From NCBI GenBank assembly GCA_028275145.1, contig JAQCNG010000066.1:1-17787 (forward strand): a DNA stretch of 17,787 nt, given 5' to 3'. Both the position numbers and the translations under genes were made by a program. Each line of letters starts with the position of its first letter. The stretch's first letter is position 1. The notes under the pieces are model-generated. The model made no database searches and was not told the DNA's origin. It was given only the letters and a program-made list of their open reading frames with translations. Positions 7,122 through 14,193 of the stretch are shown here, piece after piece. Source of the DNA: Halovenus sp. (GTDB lineage Archaea; Halobacteriota; Halobacteria; Halobacteriales; Haloarculaceae).

Positions 7122-7808
7122 TCACTCGACGGGGTCGACACGCTTGCGCAACCAGTCGACGGCGGCGGTAACCTCCTCGGGGTCGTTGCTCTGTATCTTC
7201 AGGGTGACAGTGTCGCCGGGATAGCTCCCGAGGGTCACGTCGAACGTCTCGCGAACGCCGGCGATGCGGTCGAGCAGTTGCTTCTCTGGTTCGGGCGTCT
7301 CGACGGTTTCGACATGGGTGGTCTCGCCGTCGAACTGGTCGCGGATCTGCTCGAACATCGCCCTCATCTCGGCGGGTGGGCCCGGCAGCACGTAGACCGT
7401 TCCGACGACACAGCCCGGGGCGACCCCCCGGGGGTTGGGCAGAGACTCCCCGCGCTCCGGAATCCGGAGCGTCCCCGGCGCGAGGTCGTCGTCGGTGTAG
7501 CCCTGTTCGTGCAGTCGCTCCCGGACCGCCTCGTCGGGCGCGAGGTCGGTCCCGAAGGCGGCCGCGACGGCCGACATCGTCACGTCGTCGTGGGTCGGGC
7601 CGAGACCACCGGTGACCACCACGGCGTCGTACTCCGCCCGGTACTCGTTGACCACGCGTGCGATGTCCGCGACGCGGTCGGGTACGACCGTCATGCGCTC
7701 GACGGTCGCACCCTCCCCGGTCAACTGCTCGCCCAGCCACGCCGCGTTCGTGTTCGGGGTGTCACCCGTGAGTATCTCGTCGCCGACTGTGACCAGCACA
7801 ACGCGCAT
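7122..7808 (-). CDS. CinA N-terminal / molybdopterin-binding (MoaB/Mog-fold) domain protein
   Basis: A 228-residue stand-alone version of the domain found at the N terminus of CinA and related to MoaB/Mog/MoeA. Visible motifs are GDEILTG (9-15) followed by DTPNTN, TGGLGPTHDD (66-75) and LPGPPAEM (141-148), which form the nucleotide or pterin-phosphate pocket. In bacterial CinA this domain (COG1058) acts on ADP-ribose-type nucleotides. The C-terminal pyridine-nucleotide deamidase domain is missing here, as in many archaea, so the substrate is open; a role in cofactor repair or molybdopterin metabolism is possible. It converges on copA with a gap of about 70 bases and lies 39 bases downstream of the ferritin-like gene, which may share its transcript. 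Confidence 0.88.
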   Translation of the reverse strand: MRVVLVTVGDEILTGDTPNTNAAWLGEQLTGEGATVERMTVVPDRVADIARVVNEYRAEYDAVVVTGGLGPTHDDVTMSAVAAAFGTDLAPDEAVRERLHEQGYTDDDLAPGTLRIPERGESLPNPRGVAPGCVVGTVYVLPGPPAEMRAMFEQIRDQFDGETTHVETVETPEPEKQLLDRIAGVRETFDVTLGSYPGDTVTLKIQSNDPEEVTAAVDWLRKRVDPVE

Positions 7809-7847
7809 GCACGAGCTACGTGAGCAACGCTCAAAGACTCTCCGTCT

Positions 7848-8300
7848 TCAGCTCTGGTACTCCTTCTCGAAGCCGCGGAACTCGGTCCGGTGGGCCTCCT
7901 CGTCGGCGAGGATGGTCACCGCGAGGTCCTCGGTGACCGGGTCACCGGCCTCCCTGGCAGCGTCGACGAGCGACCGGTACGTCTCGATGGCGTCGGACTC
8001 GGCGTCGAGCACGCCCCGGATGACCGCGAGCACGTCGGTCGAGTCCGCCGGCGGTTGCAGCGAGTCCTGTCGGGCGGTGAACGCCGCCGAACTCGGCGGG
8101 CGGGCCCCGAGCTGTTTGAGCCGGTTCCCCAGCTGTCGGGCGTGGGTGAGCTCCTCCTGGATATCCTGCTCGAGGCTCCCCTTTATCTCCTCTGCCCGGA
8201 CACCGTCGAGCACAATCGCGTTCGTCTGGTAGTTCATCACCGTCTCGATTTCGTCGCCGTACGCCTTCTGGAGCAGTTCGATGACACGGTCTGCGCTCAT
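7848..8300 (-). CDS. ferritin-like four-helix domain protein
   Basis: A 150-residue helical protein with the two-fold pattern of ferritin-like di-iron proteins. The first half has E17 and E19 in DEIETVMNY, then E50-x2-H53 in QEELTHARQLG. The second half has E101 and E106 in DAESDAIETYRSLV, then E134-x2-H137 in ADEEAHRTEF. These are the usual carboxylate and histidine ligands. Family members store iron, detoxify peroxide (bacterioferritin/Dps-like) or act as small di-iron oxidases; the sequence does not decide between these. It is shorter than typical haloarchaeal DpsA and lacks a clear haem-ligand methionine that I could place. A strong TATA-like AATATAT lies 30 bases upstream. Proximity to copA suggests, but does not show, a role in metal handling. 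Confidence 0.88.
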   Translation of the reverse strand: MSADRVIELLQKAYGDEIETVMNYQTNAIVLDGVRAEEIKGSLEQDIQEELTHARQLGNRLKQLGARPPSSAAFTARQDSLQPPADSTDVLAVIRGVLDAESDAIETYRSLVDAAREAGDPVTEDLAVTILADEEAHRTEFRGFEKEYQS

Positions 8301-8326
8301 ACGGGTAGCTGTTGGCTGCGCTGCAG

Positions 8327-8333
8327 AATATAT
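8327..8333 (-). promoter_or_regulatory. TATA box of the ferritin-like gene
   Basis: The AATATAT tract (ATATATT on the minus strand) is centred 30 bases before the ATG at 8300. It is among the most AT-rich promoter elements in the window and fits a leaderless transcript. Confidence 0.65.
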
Positions 8334-8372
8334 CCGTTGCTGATTCCCGGCGCGTCGGACTGGCGGACAGAC

Positions 8373-9473
8373 TCAGACGCCGAACCCGTCCTCCCAGCGG
8401 AACTGGCCGTTGCGCTGGACCACCTCGCCGTCGATTTCGAGGCTGCTGTCCGTCTCCATGTCGGTTATGAGGTCGACGTGGACCGCGCTCTCGACGCCGG
8501 ACTCGCCCTCGGGGAGGGTGGCGTCGTAGGCCCGTCCCAGCGCCAGATGGACCGTACCGGCCATCTTCTCGTCGAACAGTATCTGGTCGGTCACGCGGTC
8601 GATACCGCGGTTCATCCCCACCCCGAGTTCGCCAAAGCGGCGCGACCCGCCGTCGGTTTCGACCACCGATGCCAGCACGTCCTCGCCCGCTCCGGCCTCG
8701 ATGTCGACGACGACCCCGTCTTTCAGCGTCAGTTGGACGTCCCGGACACGGCGGCCGCGGATGGTCATCGGGACGTCGAACGTGACAGTGCCGGCGGCGT
8801 CTGCGGGCGCTGTGAACACCTCCCCGCTGGGGAGGTTGTGCGAGTCGTAGGCCACTGTCGCCGCGCTGTTGACCGCCGTCCGGTCCTCGATATCCAGCGT
8901 GAGGTCGGTCCCATCCTCCTTTCGGAGACGGACCTCGCTCCCGTCGTCGAGCAGCGTCTTGAGCCGGTCCATCTCCTCGGCGAGCGACGCCCAGTCCCGG
9001 AGCACGGCGTCGTAGACGAACTCCCGGTAGGCCTCGTAACTCATCCCGGCCTGCTGGGCGAGTGCCCGCGTCGGGTGGACCGTCGACACCCAGTCGGTGT
9101 CGAGTCGTGCCTCCCGGATCCCCTGACGGGCACCCGCGTAGGCCTGCTGGCGGTCGTCGGCGACGTCGGCCGCCGCCCGCGTGTTGCGTGTGCCCCGCAG
9201 CGAGAGCACGCTGTCGGCCCGCTCGTAGAGCGCCTGCTCGAACTCGGGGTCCTCCTCGAAGTCGTCCCCGTGGGCACGCAGGTACGCACGTGACATCTCG
9301 CTGGAACTGTACCGGGCGAGCAGGTTCGCCCCGCGCTCGCCCAGCGCCGCCGCCACCGCCACGCCGAGGTCGTGGGCCCCCTCGCCAACGTGGACGACCA
9401 CGTCCTCACCCGGTTCGATCCGCGCGCTCCAGTCGACCAGCGTCTCCGCGTGCTCGTGTACTCTCTGGTCCAT
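8373..9473 (-). CDS. M29 family metallo-aminopeptidase (AmpS-like)
   Basis: A cytosolic metal-dependent aminopeptidase that removes N-terminal residues from peptides. The 366-residue protein has the M29 layout: an N-terminal alpha/beta domain (1-180), then the catalytic domain. Expected metal ligands are present: E218 (SGEVFTAP), E282 (FGELGVGMN), H309 (MAGTVHLALG), H332 and D334 (SAVHVDL). The catalytic Tyr is probably Y316, seven residues after H309, as in the Thermus enzymes. It is slightly shorter than bacterial members (about 410), mostly through shorter loops. The start is ATG 9473 (MDQRVHEHAETLVDWS), which matches the usual family start; ATG 9500 is in frame upstream. I cannot identify a good TATA box for it. 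The frame stays open to 10034 but that extension is non-coding in character. Confidence 0.93.
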   Translation of the reverse strand: MDQRVHEHAETLVDWSARIEPGEDVVVHVGEGAHDLGVAVAAALGERGANLLARYSSSEMSRAYLRAHGDDFEEDPEFEQALYERADSVLSLRGTRNTRAAADVADDRQQAYAGARQGIREARLDTDWVSTVHPTRALAQQAGMSYEAYREFVYDAVLRDWASLAEEMDRLKTLLDDGSEVRLRKEDGTDLTLDIEDRTAVNSAATVAYDSHNLPSGEVFTAPADAAGTVTFDVPMTIRGRRVRDVQLTLKDGVVVDIEAGAGEDVLASVVETDGGSRRFGELGVGMNRGIDRVTDQILFDEKMAGTVHLALGRAYDATLPEGESGVESAVHVDLITDMETDSSLEIDGEVVQRNGQFRWEDGFGV

Positions 9474-9736
9474 GACTCCCCATGCGGTCGGCAGCCACAT
9501 GAGGCCGGCGTCTGACCCCGGCAGGTCGGTCCGGCGGCCGGCCCGGGGCAGTGTGTGTAACTCGCGGGGCAGAACCAGGAGTCTCCCCGCCGGGGCGTGC
9601 GGACGTACTGGCGGATGCCACGGGGCCGTACGGGAATCCTCGATTCTCGAACCACTCGACCCCGAGGTTGTTGGCCGCGGGACCTCAGAGCCGAGCAACG
9701 ACGACAGACCGTCGTGTTCGCGTCGATAACAGACGG
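9474..9736. other. intergenic region without a recognisable gene
   Basis: About 260 bases between the divergent aminopeptidase and RecA-like genes, longer than most gaps here. Open frames crossing it on both strands are Arg/Pro/Ser-rich and look like GC-rich noise. A short inverted repeat (ACGACG/CGTCGT, 9698-9715) lies shortly before the TATA box of the plus-strand gene. No RNA gene or mobile-element sequence is recognised. Confidence 0.5.
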
Positions 9737-9744
9737 TTTTATAG
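9737..9744 (+). promoter_or_regulatory. TATA box of the gene at 9793
   Basis: TTTTATAG lies about 53 bases before the ATG. Transcription would begin near 9767, leaving a leader of about 26 bases. The leader contains CGGTGGCG (9771-9778), which may serve as a weak ribosome-binding site. Confidence 0.6.
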
Positions 9745-9792
9745 TTCCGGGCAAGAGATGAACTCCAAAGCGGTGGCGTAGTTCCCCCGACA

Positions 9793-10392
9793 ATGTACGA
9801 CCTCGGTCCCGAATTCGACGACGTGTCTGTCGACCCCGGGACGAACCTGCTCGTCTCGGGTCCCCCACTGAGTGGCGTCCGCAGGTTGGCCTTCGAGGCG
9901 GTCACCGCGGGTGCAGACAGCGGCGACGCGGTGCTCGTTATCACGACCCGGTACAGTGCCCGGCGGGTGTTCGCCGACCTGAACACACTGGTCGACACCG
10001 ACGACATCACGCTGGGCGTCGTCGACTGTGTCACACGGCGACAGGACCAGGCCTACGCCGACGACAGTCGCGTGCAGTACGTCACCTCGCCGGCCGCGCT
10101 CACCCGTATCGGAATCAAGTTCTCTGAGTTCGTCAAACAGTTCGACGCCGAGGGCATCGACCAGACGCGGGTCGTGTTCGACTCGCTATCGACGCTCCTG
10201 CCCTACCCCGACACGCAGTCTGTGTTCAAATTCCTCGCCGTGCTCTCTGGCCAGATCGAGGAGGCCGGGGCGCTCGGGATACACGTCATCGAACCGGCGG
10301 CACACGACGAGGAGACGCTCCGCACCCTCGCCGAGGTGTTCGACGGGCGCGTGACCGTCGCGGATAACGCGGTTACCGCAATCGACCGCTAG
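9793..10392 (+). CDS. RecA/KaiC-like ATPase-fold protein with degenerate Walker A
   Basis: A 199-residue single-domain protein of the haloarchaeal RecA/KaiC-like group (often annotated as ATPase involved in signal transduction). After the typical opening MYDLGPEFDD comes the P-loop position, GPPLSGVR (23-30). There the conserved lysine of GxxxxGK[ST] is replaced by V29, followed by R30. The Walker B strand RVVFDSLSTLLPY (D130) is intact, and the flanking core (AVLVITTRYSARRVF; ALGIHVIEPAAH) is well kept. It therefore looks like a folded family member that may bind nucleotide poorly or not hydrolyse it. Such proteins often sit near signalling or taxis genes, but none is here. It has its own TATA box, and its stop codon overlaps that of the convergent gene at 10389. 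Confidence 0.82.
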   Translation: MYDLGPEFDDVSVDPGTNLLVSGPPLSGVRRLAFEAVTAGADSGDAVLVITTRYSARRVFADLNTLVDTDDITLGVVDCVTRRQDQAYADDSRVQYVTSPAALTRIGIKFSEFVKQFDAEGIDQTRVVFDSLSTLLPYPDTQSVFKFLAVLSGQIEEAGALGIHVIEPAAHDEETLRTLAEVFDGRVTVADNAVTAIDR

Positions 10393-10718
10393 AACCCGGC
10401 GACTGCCGCGAGAACGAAGCCGACGACGAGTACGACTCCCAGGAGCACGAACGCCGCGTTCTCGGTGTCGATGGCCTCCGGCTCTGGCGGTTTGGAGGGT
10501 GTGACCGCCCTGGGACTGCTCTCGTCGTCCTCGTCGTCGGTCGCGCGTCGCGTGACGGCGGGTCTGCGCCCGCCTGCTGTCTGCTCCGGCCACCCCTCGC
10601 CCTCGACTGCCTGCTCGCCCTCGACTGCCTGCTCGCCCGACCCGCGCTCGATTGCCGGCTCCTCCCCCTGTGGAATCGTCGTCTCACCATCGTTACCGGC
10701 TCCCGAACCTGCGTTCAT
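10389..10718 (-). CDS. small acidic tail-anchored membrane protein, function unknown
   Basis: A 109-residue protein with a low-complexity, Glu/Pro/Gly-rich N-terminal part (1-85) and one hydrophobic segment at 88-109 (AAFVLLGVVLVVGFVLAAVA). The segment ends exactly at the C terminus, so it is probably tail-anchored with the acidic part in the cytosol. A six-residue unit, EQAVEG, is repeated in tandem at about 30-41. The start is ATG 10718, with AAAA (TTTT on the minus strand) 27 bases upstream; the longer frame to 10784 is less likely. Its stop codon shares CTAG with the convergent RecA-like gene. I recognise no family with certainty. Confidence 0.72.
   Translation of the reverse strand: MNAGSGAGNDGETTIPQGEEPAIERGSGEQAVEGEQAVEGEGWPEQTAGGRRPAVTRRATDDEDDESSPRAVTPSKPPEPEAIDTENAAFVLLGVVLVVGFVLAAVAGF
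10600..10635 (+). repeat. two tandem 18-bp units inside the tail-anchored protein gene
   Basis: CCCTCGACTGCCTGCTCG occurs twice head to tail (10600-10617 and 10618-10635). On the minus strand it adds six residues per unit within a disordered region, consistent with slippage-driven length variation that keeps the reading frame. Confidence 0.85.
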
Positions 10719-10743
10719 GCCACAGCCTACGAGGTCCGGCCAC

Positions 10744-10747
10744 AAAA
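10744..10747 (-). promoter_or_regulatory. TATA-like element of the tail-anchored protein gene
   Basis: The minus strand reads CCTTTTGTG, with its T-run centred 27 bases before ATG 10718. The spacing favours this start and a leaderless transcript. Confidence 0.4.
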
Positions 10748-10780
10748 GGACAGAGACTCGTGCCGGCACAGAGCCGACAG

Positions 10781-11257
10781 TCACACCCGGATGTGCTCGG
10801 CGATGTCCTCACGGATGATGGTGTCGCAGTAGACACACCGGAGGCCGTCCTCGAGCACCTCGAACCGCGAGTCGACCGGTTCGTCCTCGGTGGTGATGCA
10901 GTTCGGGTTGGGACAACCCAGCACGCCGCTGACGTGCCCGGGCGATTCGACGCGTTGCTTGTCGGCAACCTCGTAGCCACGGATGATGTTGATAGTCGCG
11001 GCGGGGGCGATGAGCGAGAGCACGTCCAGTTCCGGCTGGCTGAGCTCACGGCCCTCGACCTTGACGACGTCTTTGCGCCCGAGTCGGTCCGAGGGGACGT
11101 TGATGCCGACAGAGACCACGTCACCCCCGGTGCCGTCGATGCCCAGGATTGCGAGGACGTTCAGCGCCTGCCCGCCCGTGATGTGGTCGATGACCGTGCC
11201 GTTCTCTATCTTGCTGACCCGCATCTCGTGGTCGGGGCCGCTGTCCGGTCCCGTCAC
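10781..11257 (-). CDS. pyrI: PyrI, aspartate carbamoyltransferase regulatory chain
   Basis: The regulatory subunit of ATCase binds CTP/ATP allosterically and links catalytic trimers in the cytosol. The 158-residue protein has the allosteric domain (about 12-105, with [13 protein letters not shown] and the [19 protein letters not shown] segment) and a C-terminal zinc domain with C115, C120, C141 and C144 (CPNPNC and CVYC). The start is GTG 11257, which overlaps the pyrB stop by 4 bases and has GGAGGTGA as ribosome-binding site inside the end of pyrB. An internal ATG at residue 12 is the alternative. The pyrB-pyrI order and overlap imply coupled translation, giving matched amounts of both chains. 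Confidence 0.97.
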   Translation of the reverse strand: MTGPDSGPDHEMRVSKIENGTVIDHITGGQALNVLAILGIDGTGGDVVSVGINVPSDRLGRKDVVKVEGRELSQPELDVLSLIAPAATINIIRGYEVADKQRVESPGHVSGVLGCPNPNCITTEDEPVDSRFEVLEDGLRCVYCDTIIREDIAEHIRV

Positions 11258-12168
11258 TGTTCACCTCCGAGGAGCGCGTCGAGTAGTGCCATCCGCACCG
11301 GCACGCCGTTGTGTGCCTGCTCGAAGTAGTGGGCGTAGTCGGTGTCGTCGACGTCGTAGGCAATCTCGTCGACACGGGGGAGCGGGTGCAACACGGCGAG
11401 GTCGTCGCTCGCCGCCGCCAGCGTGTTGGCGTCTATCTGGTACTCGCCGGCGACCTCGCGGTACTCGGTCTCGTCGGGGAACCGTTCTTTCTGGATGCGT
11501 GTCACGTACAGCACGTCGAGCACGTCGAGCACCTCGTCGAGGTCGGTGTGTTCCCGGACGTCGGTGCCCCGGGCGTGGAGGTCGTAGCGGACCTTGCGGG
11601 GCAGGCGGAGGCTCTCGGGGCTGATGAACTGCTGGCGGACGTCGAAGTTCGTCAGCGCGTGTGCGAGCGAGTGGACCGTCCGACCGTACTTCAGGTCACC
11701 CATGATACCGATTGTGATGTCGTCGAGTCCGGCGCTCTCGCGGATGGTGAACAGATCCAGCAGTGTCTGTGTGGGGTGCTGTCCGGCCCCGTCCCCGCCG
11801 TTTATGAGTGGCACGTCGACGAACTCGCTCGCCATCCCCGCCGAACCCTCGCTGGGATGGCGCAACACGAGCGCGTCTGCGTACCCTTCGATGACGCGGA
11901 CGGTGTCGGCGAGGCTCTCGCCTTTTTTTACACTGGAGGAGTCGACCGGTCCCATGTCGACGATGTCGCCGCCGAGACGCTTGATAGCCGCACTGAAGCT
12001 CATCTTGGTGCGGGTGCTGGGCTCGAAAAACAGGAGACCCAACAGCGCGTCCGGATGGCGGTCGGCGTAGGCCGAGGGGTCGTCCGCAATCGCGCGCGCC
12101 CGGTCCAGCACCATCTCGATGTCCGCCCGTGACAGCTGTCTGGCGCTGGTGATGTTGGTGTGTTCCAT
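11254..12168 (-). CDS. pyrB: PyrB, aspartate carbamoyltransferase catalytic chain
   Basis: Catalyses carbamoyl phosphate plus aspartate to carbamoyl aspartate, the committed step of pyrimidine synthesis. The 304-residue protein is full length. Carbamoyl-phosphate binding residues appear in STRTKMSF (51-58), the mobile loop with VKKGES (80-85), HPTQ (131-134) and the domain-closing HPLPR (261-265). The ornithine carbamoyltransferase alternative is excluded by the aspartate-binding residues around RIQKERF (224-230) and by the pyrI partner. The ATG at 12168 has CTATTGAA (TTCAATAG on the minus strand) about 29 bases upstream, fitting a leaderless operon mRNA. It diverges from the MinD-like gene. 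Confidence 0.97.
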   Translation of the reverse strand: MEHTNITSARQLSRADIEMVLDRARAIADDPSAYADRHPDALLGLLFFEPSTRTKMSFSAAIKRLGGDIVDMGPVDSSSVKKGESLADTVRVIEGYADALVLRHPSEGSAGMASEFVDVPLINGGDGAGQHPTQTLLDLFTIRESAGLDDITIGIMGDLKYGRTVHSLAHALTNFDVRQQFISPESLRLPRKVRYDLHARGTDVREHTDLDEVLDVLDVLYVTRIQKERFPDETEYREVAGEYQIDANTLAAASDDLAVLHPLPRVDEIAYDVDDTDYAHYFEQAHNGVPVRMALLDALLGGEQ

Positions 12169-12192
12169 CTGGTCGTAGGCGGGTCGCCCACG

Positions 12193-12200
12193 CTATTGAA
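12193..12200 (-). promoter_or_regulatory. TATA-like element of the pyrB-pyrI operon
   Basis: The minus strand reads TTCAATAG, centred about 29 bases before the pyrB ATG. No attenuator or leader peptide is visible in the short upstream gap, so bacterial-style pyrBI attenuation is not indicated. Confidence 0.45.
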
Positions 12201-12275
12201 TCTCCCGACACGCGACGCCACCGGGCCACCAGCCCCGTGCGGAGGTTCAAGTGGGATGGTGGGACCACCCGACGT

Positions 12276-13076
12276 ATGCTCGCGGTGACAGGCGGCAAAG
12301 GCGGCTGTGGCAAGACCACGACAGCGATTGGACTCGCGCGGACGCTCGCCCGGCGCGGTACGGAGCCGCTGGTGCTGGATGCGGACTGTGACATGCCCGA
12401 CCTGCACCACCTCGCGGCTATCGAGCGCACCGACGGTGTCGACGCGCTCGCCCGGGGTGCGCCGCTCGCCCGTGTCTGCCAGCATCCGGCCGCGTTCCCC
12501 GGGGTCGCTGTCGTCACGGCCGGCCGACCGGGCCGCACGGGGCCGGCCCTCCGGGCGACCCGCGGGTGGGGTGGGCCCGTGCTGGTCGACTGTCCCGCCG
12601 GTGTCGGGCCCGACGCCACCCGACCGCTCCGCCACGCCGACGCCGCGCTCGTCGTCTCGACGGACGACCCCCAGTCGCTCGACGACACCCGCCGGACCGT
12701 CACCGCCGCCAGACAACTGGACGCTCCGCCCGCCGGAGTGCTCCTGCGGACCACCGCCCGACGCCCGGCGGAGACACCCGGCCGGGTCGCCGGTTGCCCC
12801 GTGCTGGCGGCCGCACCCGAGGTTGGTGACCCACTCGACGGACCCCCGCTCTCACAGACCTGGAGCACCGTCGCCGACCACCTGCTCGCCGCCACGTCGG
12901 TTCTCTCGACGGCCAGCGCGAGCAACGGCGAGACACCCGACACCGGGAACCGTCGCACGAACGACTCTACCGGTGCCGGCAACCACAAAGACCACCGGTC
13001 GACCGGAGACAGGGGCGGCGATACGCCGGTTCCCCCGGGCGGCTCCGGCCGGTGCCGCTCGTCCCAGCGGCCGTGA
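12276..13076 (+). CDS. MinD/ParA-family P-loop ATPase
   Basis: A 266-residue member of the MinD/ParA/Mrp ATPase superfamily, whose dimers position membrane or DNA cargo or regulate partners. The deviant Walker A GGKGGCGKTT (6-15) has both the signature lysine K8 and the P-loop lysine K13. Switch I-type LDADCDMPDLH begins at L34 with D35, and Walker B is PVLVDCPAGVG. The core ends near residue 215; the last 50 or so residues are Gly/Arg/Thr-rich, probably disordered, with no clear amphipathic membrane-targeting helix as in MinD. The start is ATG 12276, directly before the P-loop strand, with a weak GTTCAAG 28 bases upstream. No partner gene such as parB, minE or a taxis gene is adjacent. It ends 37 bases before the MscS gene; a functional link is not shown. 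Confidence 0.88.
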   Translation: MLAVTGGKGGCGKTTTAIGLARTLARRGTEPLVLDADCDMPDLHHLAAIERTDGVDALARGAPLARVCQHPAAFPGVAVVTAGRPGRTGPALRATRGWGGPVLVDCPAGVGPDATRPLRHADAALVVSTDDPQSLDDTRRTVTAARQLDAPPAGVLLRTTARRPAETPGRVAGCPVLAAAPEVGDPLDGPPLSQTWSTVADHLLAATSVLSTASASNGETPDTGNRRTNDSTGAGNHKDHRSTGDRGGDTPVPPGGSGRCRSSQRP

Positions 13077-13084
13077 GAGGAATG

Positions 13085-13090
13085 TTTTTT
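13085..13090 (+). promoter_or_regulatory. TATA-like T-run of the MscS gene
   Basis: Six T bases are centred about 27 bases before the ATG at 13114. They suggest that the channel gene has its own leaderless transcript, although the same T-run could also serve as a terminator for the upstream MinD-like gene. Confidence 0.45.
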
Positions 13091-13113
13091 GCTCGGCCCC
13101 GACTGGCTGTCAC

Positions 13114-14160
13114 ATGGGCGCAGCCGCCTTTCTGGTACAGAACACGAGCGTGAGCGTCGAAGACCCGGTCGTGCCCCGACCGGACTTTGTGCCGGACTGG
13201 GTGCGTGCGTGGATGGTCGACCTCGCCGGGGCCCTGTTCGTCGTCGTGCTGGCGTGGCTGGTGTCTCGGCTGGCGGTCCGCGTGTTCAGTCGCCCCATCG
13301 CCCAGTACTTCTCGCGGCAGAGTCTCAGCCGGGTCGCACTCGGCGGTATCCGAGGGGTCATCTACCTGTTCGCACTGCTGACGGTTCTTCGCATCTACGG
13401 GCTGGACCTGAGCAGCATCGCCCTCTCGGTGACGGTCTTCACCGCCGTTCTCGGTGTCGTGCTCGCCCCCATCGTCGGGAGTTTCATCAGCGGCGTCTTT
13501 CTGCTCGCCGACCAGCCCTACGAAATCGGTGACATGATAGAGCTTCCCGACCGCGACACGCGTGGCTACGTCGACGACATCACACTCCGGTACACGAAGA
13601 TATTCACACTCGACAACACGTTTCTGGTGATTCCAAACGGTGAGATGCGCTCGCGGGACGTGGTCAACTACTCGGCGGAGGACAGTCGGGTCCGTCGGAC
13701 ACTCGAGGTGCTGGTCACCTACGAGAGCGACATCGGAAAGGCACGCCAGCGCATGGCCGAGAGCGCCCGTGCCGTGGAGGGGGTGGTCACCGGCGGACCG
13801 ACCATTCGGGTCGGCGCGGCGCGTTACCCGGCGGGCCCCGAGTGTCTCGTCGGCAGTTTCGCCGATAGCGGTGTGTTGTTGCGGTTGCGCTACTGGGTCA
13901 GCGAACCGTACCGACTGGAGACGGTTCAGTCGAAGGTCCAGACCCGCGTCTGGGACGCCTTCGAGGGCGATGCAATCGAGATTGCCTACCCCCACTCCCA
14001 GGTGGTGTTCGGCGAGAACAGCGGCGAACTGCAGGTGTCGGCCGGCGAATCCGGGGCCGACCTGTCCGGCAGCGAGGGGCGACCACACGGCCCGACAGAC
14101 GGCGACAGCACGGGGCCGCCGGCCGACCCGGAGCGGACCGACGGCGGTGACACGACCTGA
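13114..14160 (+). CDS. MscS-family mechanosensitive ion channel
   Basis: A small-conductance mechanosensitive channel that opens under membrane tension to release solutes during hypo-osmotic shock. The 348-residue protein has three transmembrane helices at about 34-56, 74-95 and 102-131. The third is the pore-lining helix, rich in Gly/Ala/Val, and runs into PIVGSFISGVFLL. The MscS beta domain follows, with the signature ADQPYEIGDMIEL (132-144), GYVDDITLRYTKI and LVIPNGEMRSRDVVNYS. The cytosolic alpha/beta vestibule domain extends to about 300, then a disordered Asp/Gly/Pro-rich tail of some 45 residues. The start is ATG 13114, 27 bases after a T-run. The frame is open far upstream through the MinD-like gene, but that part is noise. 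Confidence 0.95.
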   Translation: MGAAAFLVQNTSVSVEDPVVPRPDFVPDWVRAWMVDLAGALFVVVLAWLVSRLAVRVFSRPIAQYFSRQSLSRVALGGIRGVIYLFALLTVLRIYGLDLSSIALSVTVFTAVLGVVLAPIVGSFISGVFLLADQPYEIGDMIELPDRDTRGYVDDITLRYTKIFTLDNTFLVIPNGEMRSRDVVNYSAEDSRVRRTLEVLVTYESDIGKARQRMAESARAVEGVVTGGPTIRVGAARYPAGPECLVGSFADSGVLLRLRYWVSEPYRLETVQSKVQTRVWDAFEGDAIEIAYPHSQVVFGENSGELQVSAGESGADLSGSEGRPHGPTDGDSTGPPADPERTDGGDTT

Positions 14161-14193
14161 CGCCGGGGAGCGGACCCGACCCCGGGGACCACG

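Noticed and set aside
6490..7740. A 416-codon minus-strand open frame spanning the ends of copA and the cinA-type gene
   Set aside because: It overlaps two well-supported genes and encodes mostly Arg/Gly/Asp low-complexity sequence.
9758..9781. Seven-codon leader peptide (MNSKAVA) before the RecA-like gene
   Set aside because: Its ATG lies about 9 bases upstream of the transcription start predicted from the TATA box, so it would not be in the mRNA.
9474..10034. N-terminal extension of the M29 aminopeptidase frame
   Set aside because: It would overlap the RecA-like gene antisense and adds Ser/Thr/Pro-rich sequence not found in M29 peptidases.
12307..13113. Upstream extension of the MscS frame through the MinD-like gene
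   Set aside because: The translated extension is Pro/Arg/Ser-rich noise. The MinD-like gene in another frame is convincing, and a T-run places the MscS start at 13114.
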